Assembly: GCA_964343075.1 (NCBI GenBank)
Contig: CAYFGT010000003.1
Span: 49,021-113,020 of the forward strand
Length of the DNA: 64,000 nt
Direction of reading: 5' to 3'
Source: UBA2588 sp964343075
Lineage (GTDB): Bacteria; Chloroflexota; Dehalococcoidia; Lucifugimonadales; UBA3495
Part shown: positions 45,917-53,790 of the stretch, piece after piece
Layout: every line of letters begins with the position of its first letter
Numbering within the stretch: the first letter of the stretch is position 1
Notes under the pieces: model-generated
What the model saw: the letters and a program-made list of their open reading frames with translations, nothing else
Database searches by the model: none
What the model was told of the DNA's origin: nothing
Translations under genes and position numbers: made by a program

Positions 45917-46423
45917 ATGACGACGTATGAATCTATATTGCATCCAAAATCTATCGTTGAACAACTCGTTAAGAACGATGTGACTCACGTGGTATGGTTG
46001 CCAGATAGTGAAACCAACTTTTTGTACCAATTGATGACCGAGACCCCTACATTAGACTTAGTCCCCGTTTGCAGAGAAGGAGAAACGATGGCAGTGGCGG
46101 CTGGTCTGTGGGTTGGTGGAAAGAAACCTGTTGTATTGATCCAAAATACTGGAATATTCGAATCAGGAGATTCCATCAGAGGATTAGGACTAGATATTAA
46201 TCAACCTTTGGTTATGCTGATTGGATACCGAGGTTGGTCTAGGCGAGGCCCAACGCCAGATAGTGCTGCGGTGTTCATTGAACACCATCTTCACACTTGG
46301 GGAATCAATTATTATCTAATTGAAAGTGATGACGATGCGGACAGGATCAGTATCGCTGTTGAAGAGGCTTACAGAACTAACAGGCCTGTAGGAGTACTAG
46401 TTGGCACAGAATTCGGTGCGTAG
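45917..46423 (+). CDS. TPP enzyme, Pyr-domain subunit (ComD-like)
   Basis: A 168-residue pyrimidine-binding half of a split thiamine-diphosphate enzyme. VPVCREGETMAVAAGLWVGG (residues 50-69) carries the activating glutamate, followed by VVLIQNTGIF. The sequence resembles the alpha subunit of sulfopyruvate decarboxylase (ComD) and the N-terminal half of phosphonopyruvate decarboxylase. With the next gene it would form a heterotetrameric decarboxylase of a small 2-oxoacid. Confidence 0.8.
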   Translation: MTTYESILHPKSIVEQLVKNDVTHVVWLPDSETNFLYQLMTETPTLDLVPVCREGETMAVAAGLWVGGKKPVVLIQNTGIFESGDSIRGLGLDINQPLVMLIGYRGWSRRGPTPDSAAVFIEHHLHTWGINYYLIESDDDADRISIAVEEAYRTNRPVGVLVGTEFGA

Positions 46424-46440
46424 AAAGGGAGAGAAATATA

Positions 46441-47025
46441 ATGATTAATAACACAGAAGCGGTAAAATTATTAGATAGCAAAAGAGAAGATTCAGTTATA
46501 GTGGCTACGATGAATGCCGGTAATGCAAGGTTTGGATTGCCGACGATTAGTTCTAATGATTCGTTAGACGTTCCTCTTTCAGGTGCCATGGGGAAAGCAG
46601 GTAATTTTGCTCTAGGTGTGGCTCTAGCCCACCCAGATAGAAAGGTTATGTGCTTAGATGGTGATGGCAGTCTGTTAATGAACCTTGGTACTATGGTGAC
46701 TGTGGCGAACAAAGGTGTAAAGAATTTGTATCATTTCGTATTTGATAATGGTGCATACTGCGTCACAGGTGGTCAGCCAGTTCCTGGAGCTGAGACAGTT
46801 GATTGGAAAGCCATGGGGGAAGCCGCTGGGTATGCCGCATCTTTTTCGTTTGAGAATCTTGAAGATTTGGTAACCGGCATCGATGAAGTCTTCTCTACTG
46901 AAGGGCCTGTATTCATCAGGTTAGCGGTTGATAAAGAAATAGAAAACACCCCAGTTCAATTCAGGCAACGTCCTAGGCGTACGATGAAAGATGCGGTCGT
47001 GGAACTTCCGAAAGCACTGTCATGA
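46441..47025 (+). CDS. TPP enzyme, PP-domain subunit (ComE-like)
   Basis: A 194-residue diphosphate-binding half. SGAMGKAGNFALGVALAHP, then GDGSLLMNLGTMVTVAN (Mg/TPP motif GDGS...N from residue 74) and YHFVFDNGAYCVTGG fit the ComE/phosphonopyruvate decarboxylase half. The ribosome site AAAGGGAGAG precedes the ATG. With the 168-residue subunit it can be a full enzyme. Sulfopyruvate or phosphonopyruvate are the family substrates; others cannot be excluded. Confidence 0.82.
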   Translation: MINNTEAVKLLDSKREDSVIVATMNAGNARFGLPTISSNDSLDVPLSGAMGKAGNFALGVALAHPDRKVMCLDGDGSLLMNLGTMVTVANKGVKNLYHFVFDNGAYCVTGGQPVPGAETVDWKAMGEAAGYAASFSFENLEDLVTGIDEVFSTEGPVFIRLAVDKEIENTPVQFRQRPRRTMKDAVVELPKALS

Positions 47026-47049
47026 ATCAACAATTAGGCGAACTTTGAA

Positions 47050-47271
47050 TTGAGGAAATTAATCTTAGGGCAGATAGGCAGGAGATTAATAGGATATAGC
47101 TTATTTGCCTTGGGATGGTATGTGCTTATGACCCAATTCGTTGCCGGGAATTGGGTACTAGGAGTCCTGGGAGGAATGTTGATCCCTATTAGTCTTGGTT
47201 TAATTATCAACGCTCGAAGGCAAATGATAAGAGAAATCAAATCCATTGGGAGCGAAAACTCGGATGATTAA
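47050..47271 (+). CDS. Small two-helix membrane protein
   Basis: A 73-residue protein with two hydrophobic helices (LIGYSLFALGWYVLMTQF and WVLGVLGGMLIPISLGLI) and a basic/acidic tail. It starts at TTG without a strong ribosome site. Its stop overlaps the next gene by eight bases, which argues it is translated. No family is recognised. It could anchor the neighbouring TPP proteins at the membrane (inference). Confidence 0.5.
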   Translation: MRKLILGQIGRRLIGYSLFALGWYVLMTQFVAGNWVLGVLGGMLIPISLGLIINARRQMIREIKSIGSENSDD

Positions 47272-47827
47272 GTCAAGTGATGCGGTCAAGGCGATAAATT
47301 ACCATAGGTCACATAGTGTAGTTGTGTCTACCTCTCAGACCTTAAAAGATTGGCAAGAAGTTTCTGAAAAACGAGAACTAGATATCGACCTTGTTGACTG
47401 TATGGACAAAGCTCCGTCGGTGGGTTTGGGCATATCTTTGTCTGATAGTGCGAGGAAGGTTCTGGTTTTGGATTGTGACTCGACAATAAGGACAGATATT
47501 GGGTGTCTAACCACCATTGGGGAAACCGCCCCGTCCAACTTGGTCCATTTCGTGTTTAATGATAAGACATTCCACTCAACTGATGGTGTTCCTGTCTTGG
47601 GGTCTCATAGAATTGATTTAGGAACGATGGCATTAGGAGCGGGATATGAGAAAGCGTATGCATTTTCGGAGCTTGAAGATTTGTTGATTGGCCTTGAAGA
47701 GGTAATGAAAGATTCGGGGCCTGTGATCGTCGTGATAGACGTAGAATTTGATGGACAGGACACTAATTACCCAGAATCCGAAAAATGGGAAAGCTGGCAG
47801 AGGGTCAGGAAAGCATTAGCTAGTTAG
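47264..47827 (+). CDS. Degenerate TPP PP-domain protein (ComE paralogue)
   Basis: A 187-residue protein clearly related to the gene at 46441 (VHFVFNDKTFHSTDG vs YHFVFDNGAYCVTGG; the GYEKAYAFSELEDLLIGLEEV region matches GYAASFSFENLEDLVTGIDEV). The cofactor motif is broken: LDCDSTIRTD replaces LDGDGSLLMN, and ND-K replaces DNG. It is therefore unlikely to bind TPP and may be a structural or regulatory subunit. I start at ATG 47264, overlapping the small membrane gene. It converges on the DtxR gene with four bases of overlap. Confidence 0.75.
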   Translation: MIKSSDAVKAINYHRSHSVVVSTSQTLKDWQEVSEKRELDIDLVDCMDKAPSVGLGISLSDSARKVLVLDCDSTIRTDIGCLTTIGETAPSNLVHFVFNDKTFHSTDGVPVLGSHRIDLGTMALGAGYEKAYAFSELEDLLIGLEEVMKDSGPVIVVIDVEFDGQDTNYPESEKWESWQRVRKALAS

Positions 47828-48594
47828 GTTGTAGGTGAGACAATTATTTGTTTTGCTACATCGAACCCCATGGACACTTCAGAGGACCTGGTTGCAACTC
47901 TTAGAACCGATATAGTTTCGGCTGATTCGATGATTACGACTTCCTCTCCGGGGATTATGTGAGAATCAGACAAATATTTTACTAAGTCCTTAGCTTCTTG
48001 CGGTATGCGGACAACCTTAAAAGATTCTCCGATATTAGCCTGAGTCAAGTCTAGTGAACCTAGAGGTAATATAGGCTCTCCTGATCCAGGGATTGCACGT
48101 CCGAATGGTGATCTGGTAGGGTAGCTTAATGTCTGCGCTAGGTGATGTTGGAATGCTAGTGACATTCCATGTTCTAGTCTATGAGCCTCTTGATGGGCAT
48201 CAGTGAGGTCCATGTTGAGTACATCAACCACGAGGCATTCAGCTAATCTGTGCCGCCGGACTATATCTTCTGCTTCATTGAATCCTGTGTCCGTTAGGCA
48301 AATCTTTTTGTCTTCACTGAAGAATATCAAGTCTTGTTTTTGGATTCTACCAACCATTGCGGTTACCGAAGGTAGAGAGGTTCCTATTCCTTCTGATTCG
48401 GGTAGGTCTTTGAGGGATTGTGATAGCTGTGTGACTGTGGGGAAGATGTCTTCCTCCCACAACGAATATATGGAAAGTAAGTAGTTTTCTGTGCTTTGGG
48501 ACAACCTGCCTGCTTCAGTGCTCGAGCTGATCCGGTCTACGTGGCTAAGTCTCATATGGCAGTAGATTTTTGAGGTCTTAGGCGAAATGTTCAT
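47824..48594 (-). CDS. DtxR/MntR-family metal-dependent repressor
   Basis: A 256-residue regulator. The N-terminal winged helix has STENYLLSIYSLWE...LPSVTAMVGRIQKQDLI, the dimer domain is RRHRLAECLVVDVLNMDLTDAHQEAHRLEHGMS (quoted for the H-x-x-x-E and D-x2-E-x2-H-E order), and a FeoA-like domain closes it. It binds Fe(II) or Mn(II) and represses uptake genes. Its ATG overlaps the ABC ATPase stop by four bases, and the binding-protein gene is divergent, so the iron transporter is the likely target. Confidence 0.88.
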   Translation of the reverse strand: MNISPKTSKIYCHMRLSHVDRISSSTEAGRLSQSTENYLLSIYSLWEEDIFPTVTQLSQSLKDLPESEGIGTSLPSVTAMVGRIQKQDLIFFSEDKKICLTDTGFNEAEDIVRRHRLAECLVVDVLNMDLTDAHQEAHRLEHGMSLAFQHHLAQTLSYPTRSPFGRAIPGSGEPILPLGSLDLTQANIGESFKVVRIPQEAKDLVKYLSDSHIIPGEEVVIIESAETISVLRVATRSSEVSMGFDVAKQIIVSPTT

Positions 48595-49775
48595 ATAACC
48601 TCCTCGATGAGTTTGTCCTGCAGGAATGTTTTCAAAGTGTGCCCTTCTCTGATACTGATTGATACTCTTTGTCCGGAGCTGTATTCGGCCGTGTGAGGCA
48701 TTAAACTTCTTAGAATTGCTCCAGAGTGCATGCGGACGATGTAAAGATAAAATGCTCCGTAAAATTCACGGGATTCGATGGTTCCATGTCCTGTTTCCGA
48801 CAATTCAAGGTGTATGCAATCTGGTCTACTCATGAATGCTAGAGTGTCTTTGTCTTCAGCTATCTGCTGCACCACGTAAGGATTGGCAACAGAGACAGTG
48901 TTGAACTCTGACTCAAGCTTATATCCATTTAGTTCGCACGGAATGAAATCCACAGCGCCCATGAATTCCGCTACGAATTTGGATCTTGGGGAATGGAAGA
49001 GTTCTTCTGGGGTTCCAAATTGTTCTACAGAACCTTTGTTCATGACCGCTATTGTGTCTCCGAAGTACATGGCTTCTTGTTGATCGTGAGTGACGAATAT
49101 GGTGGTTATGCCAGCGGCGCGTACGATTTGGCGTACCTCTTGTCTGATTTCAGCGCGTAATGCCGAGTCTAATGATGAAAATGGCTCATCTAACAATAGT
49201 AATTGAGGCGAATTTATCAAAGCCCGTGCCAATGATACTCTTTGTTGCTGTCCGCCTGAAAGTTGGCTGGGGTAACGATCCTGAAAGTCAGTCATACGTA
49301 CAATATCTAACATTTCTGCGACTAGGTTAGGATTATCGTTGTTCTTTGGAAGAGCAAATTTTAAATTTTCTGATACTGTAAGATGAGGAAATAAAGCTCC
49401 GTTTTGGAATACCATGCCGATGTTTCTGTGGTTTGCAGGCATACTGTAAATGGCGTCTGCTATCTTGGTTTGCTCTAAGAAGACTTCTCCGCTTGTCGGA
49501 GTTTCGAACCCAGCGATTATTCTCAAAGTGGTTGTTTTCCCGCAGCCGCTGGGCCCTAACAAAGCTACTACTTCTCCGCTTTGAATATCTAGATTTACAG
49601 AGCTTAGTGCTTTAAAGGATCCAAAAGATTTGCTGATGCTGGTTAATTTGAGCGCAGGCGGCAGAGGAGTATGTGGTGTGTATTCTCTAGGTTTACGTCG
49701 CCAACCTAGGTCTCGGAAAATACGTCCTGCGCCGGTCCCGCAAAAACTTTTTATGTCGTCCCAACTTGTGGTCAT
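48591..49775 (-). CDS. fbpC: Iron(III)-type ABC transporter ATPase
   Basis: A protein of about 394 residues. Walker A is GPSGCGKTT, the signature is LSGGQ followed by QRVSLARALI, Walker B is LLLDEPFSSLD and the switch is VTHDQQEA. A TOBE-like C-terminus follows. About 60 residues precede the ATPase core (GTGAGRIFRDLGWRRKP). I start at ATG 49775, eight bases after AAAGGA; the frame continues to 49871. It is encoded with the DtxR-type repressor and divergent from the binding protein. Confidence 0.88.
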   Translation of the reverse strand: MTTSWDDIKSFCGTGAGRIFRDLGWRRKPREYTPHTPLPPALKLTSISKSFGSFKALSSVNLDIQSGEVVALLGPSGCGKTTTLRIIAGFETPTSGEVFLEQTKIADAIYSMPANHRNIGMVFQNGALFPHLTVSENLKFALPKNNDNPNLVAEMLDIVRMTDFQDRYPSQLSGGQQQRVSLARALINSPQLLLLDEPFSSLDSALRAEIRQEVRQIVRAAGITTIFVTHDQQEAMYFGDTIAVMNKGSVEQFGTPEELFHSPRSKFVAEFMGAVDFIPCELNGYKLESEFNTVSVANPYVVQQIAEDKDTLAFMSRPDCIHLELSETGHGTIESREFYGAFYLYIVRMHSGAILRSLMPHTAEYSSGQRVSISIREGHTLKTFLQDKLIEEVI

Positions 49776-49928
49776 ACCTAGCATCCTTTGTTTATATGTA
49801 GCCATTATATCACGAAGCACTAAGTCATTTAGTATTTCATAGCGACAAAATAGACGGGAGCTAACTAACAAATGGTGTTTTTAGGCGCTGTGCGGAATAT
49901 GAGTCCTGGAATACAAGACTGATTAGGG

Positions 49929-49958
49929 TTGACATCGAATCTAATTAGGGTATACTAA
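49929..49958 (+). promoter_or_regulatory. Promoter with overlapping DtxR-like operator
   Basis: TTGACA (49929-49934) and TATACT (49951-49956) are 16 bases apart. The -10 is embedded in TTAG-GGTATA-CTAA (49945-49958), an inverted TTAG/CTAA repeat that resembles the half-sites used by DtxR/IdeR proteins. The binding-protein gene starts 43 bases on, and the repressor is encoded divergently. Confidence 0.45.
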
Positions 49959-49998
49959 GTTAATAAATAAGGCCATACACGGAGGTTAATATAGGCTA

Positions 49999-51147
49999 AT
50001 GAAAAGGACAAGTATTTATAGATCGCTGGTCTCGGTTTCAGTGGTGACTGGTCTCCTCGCCATTGGATTAATGGGGACTGGATGCTCGAGTGAAGTTGTC
50101 GAAGTTGAGAAACAAGTGGTCGTTCCACAGGAAAAAGTAGTTGAAGTCGCTACTGACAAAGTCGTGGTTGAAACCAAAGTTGAAAAAGTTGAGGTTCCCG
50201 GTCCTGTCGTTGATAACACGAAGCGACAGTTGATATTGTATTCCGGTAGGAGCGAAAGTTTAGTTGCTCCAATCATTGCAAAATTTGAAGAAGAAACAGG
50301 TATTTCCGTCAAAGCAAAATACGCTAAAAGCGGAGTTATCGCGGCTACTATTTTAGAAGAAGGTACCAATACATTTGCAGATGTATTTTATTCCCAGGAT
50401 CCTGGATCTCTGGGATTAGTGCAAGATATGTTACAACCGTTACCAAATTCTATTTTCGCCGGATTCGATGAATGGACTTATCCCGAGGATAAGACCTGGG
50501 CTGGTATCACTGCCAGAACTAGAAACGTCGTATATAACACTGACGCTGTTGATCCTAACGATCTACCGGACGATATGTGGGGATTCCACGATGCCAAATA
50601 CAAAGGCAAGATTGGTTGGGCTCCTACAAACTCATCGTTCCAGACTATGGTATTGTCTATGATTAATGAGTGGGGCGAAGAAAGGACAGCCGAGTGGTTG
50701 CGTGGCATACAAGCTAATGATCCTGGAGTTTATCCTAAGAATACTCCTATTGTAGCTGCTGCTGCCGCTGGAGAAGTAGAGGTTGGGTTTGTTAACCACT
50801 ACTATCTCCACCGATTTATAGCTGAAGAAGGATTGGGTTTCAAGGCGCGAGGATATCACCCACGTGCAGGAGGCCCTGGAGCTCTAGCTATGGTTTCCGG
50901 TGCGGGTGTGCTAGAAACAGCAACTAATGTTGATGAAGCTCATGAGTTTATCGATTATCTACAGCGGGAATCATCTCAAGAGTGGTTCGTAGAGAATACT
51001 TACGAATACCCTCTATTAGAAGGTGTTGACCCCGACCCCAATGCAAGGCCATGGTCGGAAATCAAGGTAACAATCGACCGGCCTGATCAATTAGGCGATC
51101 TTAGTAGAGCTGTGGCTCTACTCCAGCAGGAAGGCATTCTTCCTTAA
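49999..51147 (+). CDS. fbpA: Iron(III)-type ABC transporter binding lipoprotein
   Basis: A 382-residue protein. A signal peptide ends in a lipobox (MGTGC, about residue 29), and is followed by an unusual spacer of about 45 residues made of V, E and K (VEVEKQVVV...). The binding domain starts at LILYSGRSESLVAPIIAKFEEETG and has the ferric-binding tyrosines typical of FutA/FbpA in the YPLLEGV region. Such V/E/K spacers are common in Chloroflexota lipoproteins. The permease is 155 bases downstream behind a hairpin. Confidence 0.88.
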   Translation: MKRTSIYRSLVSVSVVTGLLAIGLMGTGCSSEVVEVEKQVVVPQEKVVEVATDKVVVETKVEKVEVPGPVVDNTKRQLILYSGRSESLVAPIIAKFEEETGISVKAKYAKSGVIAATILEEGTNTFADVFYSQDPGSLGLVQDMLQPLPNSIFAGFDEWTYPEDKTWAGITARTRNVVYNTDAVDPNDLPDDMWGFHDAKYKGKIGWAPTNSSFQTMVLSMINEWGEERTAEWLRGIQANDPGVYPKNTPIVAAAAAGEVEVGFVNHYYLHRFIAEEGLGFKARGYHPRAGGPGALAMVSGAGVLETATNVDEAHEFIDYLQRESSQEWFVENTYEYPLLEGVDPDPNARPWSEIKVTIDRPDQLGDLSRAVALLQQEGILP

Positions 51148-51157
51148 GGGTTCGCGT

Positions 51158-51190
51158 AAGGCTCCTGTTTGCATCAGCAGGAGCCTTTAC
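51158..51190 (+). terminator. Hairpin after the iron-binding protein gene
   Basis: AAGGCTCCTG (51158-51167) and CAGGAGCCTT (51178-51187) form ten perfect pairs with a ten-base loop. The T run is short (TTT, then ACT), so it may stop transcription only partly before the permease gene. The following stretch to 51301 is C/T-rich and holds no gene. Confidence 0.6.
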
Positions 51191-51301
51191 TCACAGGGCA
51201 GGAGCACCTAAAATTCACTTCCTCTCTTCGGTCTATTCTAAGTGCTCCGGTCCTCCTCTTTGTTGTTGGTTGATTCCTCAAAAAAACAAGAGTAGGATTA
51301 T

Positions 51302-52945
51302 ATGATGTTCTCTAACCTGAAGACCTCTAAACAGCGCCCTTCGACCTGGTCTGTTTGGCCCCCCTCATTTAGCAAAACGATATGGATTACTGCCATAGTT
51401 CTGCTCTTAGGCTTATTGATCCCTCCAATTTATCTGTTTTACCGTAGTCTTTTTAGTGATGCAGAAATAGTGGCGCTCATGAACAGGAAAAGCCTTTGGG
51501 TTTCATTACTGAATTCTTTTGTTCTTATGGCCACTGTGTCATTCACTTCGGTATTGATATCAATTCCTTGTGCTTGGATCACGACAAGATCAGGAGTTAA
51601 GGGAAGAGGAGTGTGGGCTGTGGCCTTTGCTTTGCCCTTAGTAATTCCTACCTATGTCGGAGGATTCATTGTAGTGATTTTTCTGGGTCCCAAAGGGATG
51701 CTCCAGCAAATGTTGGAAATTTGCTGTGGGGTAGAGCGGCTGCCTAGTGTATATGGCCTGTGGGGTGCTACTTTCACATTAGCGATATTTAGTTACCCCT
51801 ATGTATATTTATCAATTAGATCTGGTTTCTTAAAATTGGACAATTCTTTGGTCGAAGTAGCTGAGTCACTCGGTCTTACGAGAACGGAGATATTCTGCAA
51901 AGTCATTTTACGCCAACTGGTGCCGTCCATATTAGCTGGTGTGTTGTTGGTGTCATTATACGTGTTAAGTGACTTTGGCGCTGTATCTCTTTTACGCTAC
52001 AAGACCTTTTCGTGGAGTATATTCATACAGTATGGTACGGCGCTGGATCGTAATGTGGCGGCTGTGTATTCGTCGTTTTTAATTATCACCGCTATATCTT
52101 TAACGCTCGGAGAGGCTTGGCTGCAAGGTAAAGGACGGTTTGCATCCCAAAATTCCAGTCCGTACATGTTGCGTACTGGTATCACCAGTAACATCCGGAA
52201 TGTTATGGTGACGGCATTTGGTATAGGCTTAACTACTATTTCAGTGATCTCCCCCATGGCACTACTGGTGTATTGGGTTATCCGAGGTAGTTATCGAGGT
52301 GAGATTCTGTCTGTACCCTGGATTAGGATTTGGAACTCTTTGTACGTAGCTGGAATAGGAGCTCTGGTCGTAACGGTATTGTCGATACCATTGGTCTATG
52401 TTGCCACTAGGCATTCAGGCTGGATAGCCAAGGTGATTTCAGTGTTTGTTCCCATAGGGTTCGCTCTGCCAGGGATATCGGTAGCTCTAGCATTGGTATT
52501 CTTTACTGCTCAATTGCCTCGCTGGATTTACCAGACGGTTCCTGTGATGATTTTTGCGTATTTCATATTGTTTATCTCTCCTGCTTTTGGGATTGTCAGA
52601 AATGGGATGAAATCAGTGAATCCATATGTAGAAGAGGCATCTTTAAGTTTGGGAAAAACCGAATTGACTACCTTTGTGAAGGTGACGCTTCCTTTAATGA
52701 TGCCTAGTTTGACTTCAGCTGCTGCGATGGTATTTTTGCTGATTATGAAGGAATTGCCTGCTACGCTGATCTTGGCTCCGCTCAACTTTTCTAATTTGGC
52801 GACATCAACTTGGTCTTACGCTATTGAGGCATTTTTTGCCAAATCAGCGTTAGACGCGTTATTGCTCGTAACTATTTCAACGATACCTCTCACCTATTTG
52901 ATGTACAAAGGGTTTGCAACAGGAGATGTCGACAATGATGTTTGA
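51302..52945 (+). CDS. fbpB: Iron(III)-type ABC transporter permease
   Basis: A 547-residue fused double permease with about twelve membrane helices. Each half has a coupling-loop motif: EVAESLGLTRTEIFCKVILRQLVP and EEASLSLGKTELTTFVKVTLPLMMP, both of EAA type with a G at the centre (each quoted for the EA..LG pattern). This is the FbpB/FutB architecture for ferric iron. It completes the binding protein and divergent ATPase. A short unknown gene overlaps its 3' end by 11 bases. Confidence 0.9.
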   Translation: MMFSNLKTSKQRPSTWSVWPPSFSKTIWITAIVLLLGLLIPPIYLFYRSLFSDAEIVALMNRKSLWVSLLNSFVLMATVSFTSVLISIPCAWITTRSGVKGRGVWAVAFALPLVIPTYVGGFIVVIFLGPKGMLQQMLEICCGVERLPSVYGLWGATFTLAIFSYPYVYLSIRSGFLKLDNSLVEVAESLGLTRTEIFCKVILRQLVPSILAGVLLVSLYVLSDFGAVSLLRYKTFSWSIFIQYGTALDRNVAAVYSSFLIITAISLTLGEAWLQGKGRFASQNSSPYMLRTGITSNIRNVMVTAFGIGLTTISVISPMALLVYWVIRGSYRGEILSVPWIRIWNSLYVAGIGALVVTVLSIPLVYVATRHSGWIAKVISVFVPIGFALPGISVALALVFFTAQLPRWIYQTVPVMIFAYFILFISPAFGIVRNGMKSVNPYVEEASLSLGKTELTTFVKVTLPLMMPSLTSAAAMVFLLIMKELPATLILAPLNFSNLATSTWSYAIEAFFAKSALDALLLVTISTIPLTYLMYKGFATGDVDNDV

Positions 52946-53315
52946 TACCTCTTGGAGTCCAGGAGATCAAATTGATATTGGTTGGCCTGACCATGGCCGA
53001 GCACCACTAACATTCAGCATAGTGGAAGTACAAATACTGGGCAGAGTATTTCGGGGAAGAGTTACAGACGGGGAACGAGAAGGTGGTTTTCTAATTATCA
53101 GGGATTGCCCAGACGTTGTACTTGAGCAAGTCGCTGATGAAGTATCGTCTCGCGTAGGATATAAAGTGATTGCGTCTTCTCTTAGATGCTCTATTAATGA
53201 CGAAATCTTTAGGAGTTTGGATTATGAATGGTATCCTACTCCCGAATATGAAAGCAGGCCCCGTGAATTAACCATCGTTGTAAATGAAGTGGTTTCGGGC
53301 ATCTTTGCAGATTAG
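52935..53315 (+). CDS. Unknown protein coupled to the iron permease
   Basis: A 126-residue soluble protein starting at ATG 52935, nine bases from AGGAG, within the permease end. It is beta-rich at the start (FSIVEVQILGRVFRGRVTDGEREGGFLIIRD) and ends in a helix-strand pair. Two cysteines (RDCPD, LRCSIN) are widely spaced. I recognise no family. The overlap implies co-translation with the iron permease, so it may act in metal handling (inference). Confidence 0.6.
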   Translation: MMFDTSWSPGDQIDIGWPDHGRAPLTFSIVEVQILGRVFRGRVTDGEREGGFLIIRDCPDVVLEQVADEVSSRVGYKVIASSLRCSINDEIFRSLDYEWYPTPEYESRPRELTIVVNEVVSGIFAD

Positions 53316-53320
53316 ATAAA

Positions 53321-53351
53321 TTGAATTAACCCAAAGGCATGGTATTATAAT
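53321..53351 (+). promoter_or_regulatory. Probable promoter of the cupin gene
   Basis: TTGAAT (53321-53326) stands 16 bases before TATTAT (53343-53348) and 19 before a perfect TATAAT (53346-53351). The cupin ATG is 32 bases beyond, behind AGGAGG. Confidence 0.45.
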
Positions 53352-53383
53352 GAACTAGATAGTAGCTACGTATAGGAGGATTT

Positions 53384-53746
53384 ATGAAAAAAGTTACAAT
53401 GAATGATATTCCAAGGACTGAAGCAACGGCCCCATTATTCACAGGAAATGTGGGGAGACAGGCTATACTTAACCCAGAAGATAGTAGTAATTTCAACTTC
53501 GGCATCGTTGCGTTCCCTGCGGGAGTACGCAACAAATTCCACAAGCATAGCGGTGATCAGATTTTGATTGTCACTGAAGGCACAGGAAAAGTCGCAACAG
53601 ACAACGAGGAAATCGAAGTGACTGAAGGAGACGTGATATTAATCCCTGCAGGAGAAAATCACTGGCATGGCGCTCCAGATAGTACTGCGATGGCTCATAT
53701 AACCATAACCGTTAATGGTAGTGAAACCGAACAAACAGAAGCTTAA
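53384..53746 (+). CDS. Cupin-domain protein
   Basis: A 120-residue single cupin. The metal motif 1 is FHKHSGDQILIVTEGTGKV (two His, Gln in the usual Glu-proximal place) and motif 2 is GDVILIPAGENHWHGAPDS, with the closing His. The metal site appears intact, in contrast to the cupin at 23682. The family includes dioxygenases, isomerases and small-molecule sensors. It stands alone between a promoter and a strong terminator. Confidence 0.85.
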   Translation: MKKVTMNDIPRTEATAPLFTGNVGRQAILNPEDSSNFNFGIVAFPAGVRNKFHKHSGDQILIVTEGTGKVATDNEEIEVTEGDVILIPAGENHWHGAPDSTAMAHITITVNGSETEQTEA

Positions 53747-53755
53747 TTGCATAAT

Positions 53756-53790
53756 GGAGCCATGTGAGAAAGCTCGGATGGCTCCTTTTT
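53756..53790 (+). terminator. Intrinsic terminator after the cupin gene
   Basis: GGAGCCAT (53756-53763) pairs with ATGGCTCC (53778-53785), and five T follow. It overlaps by two bases the stop of the convergent dehydrogenase gene. Confidence 0.85.
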
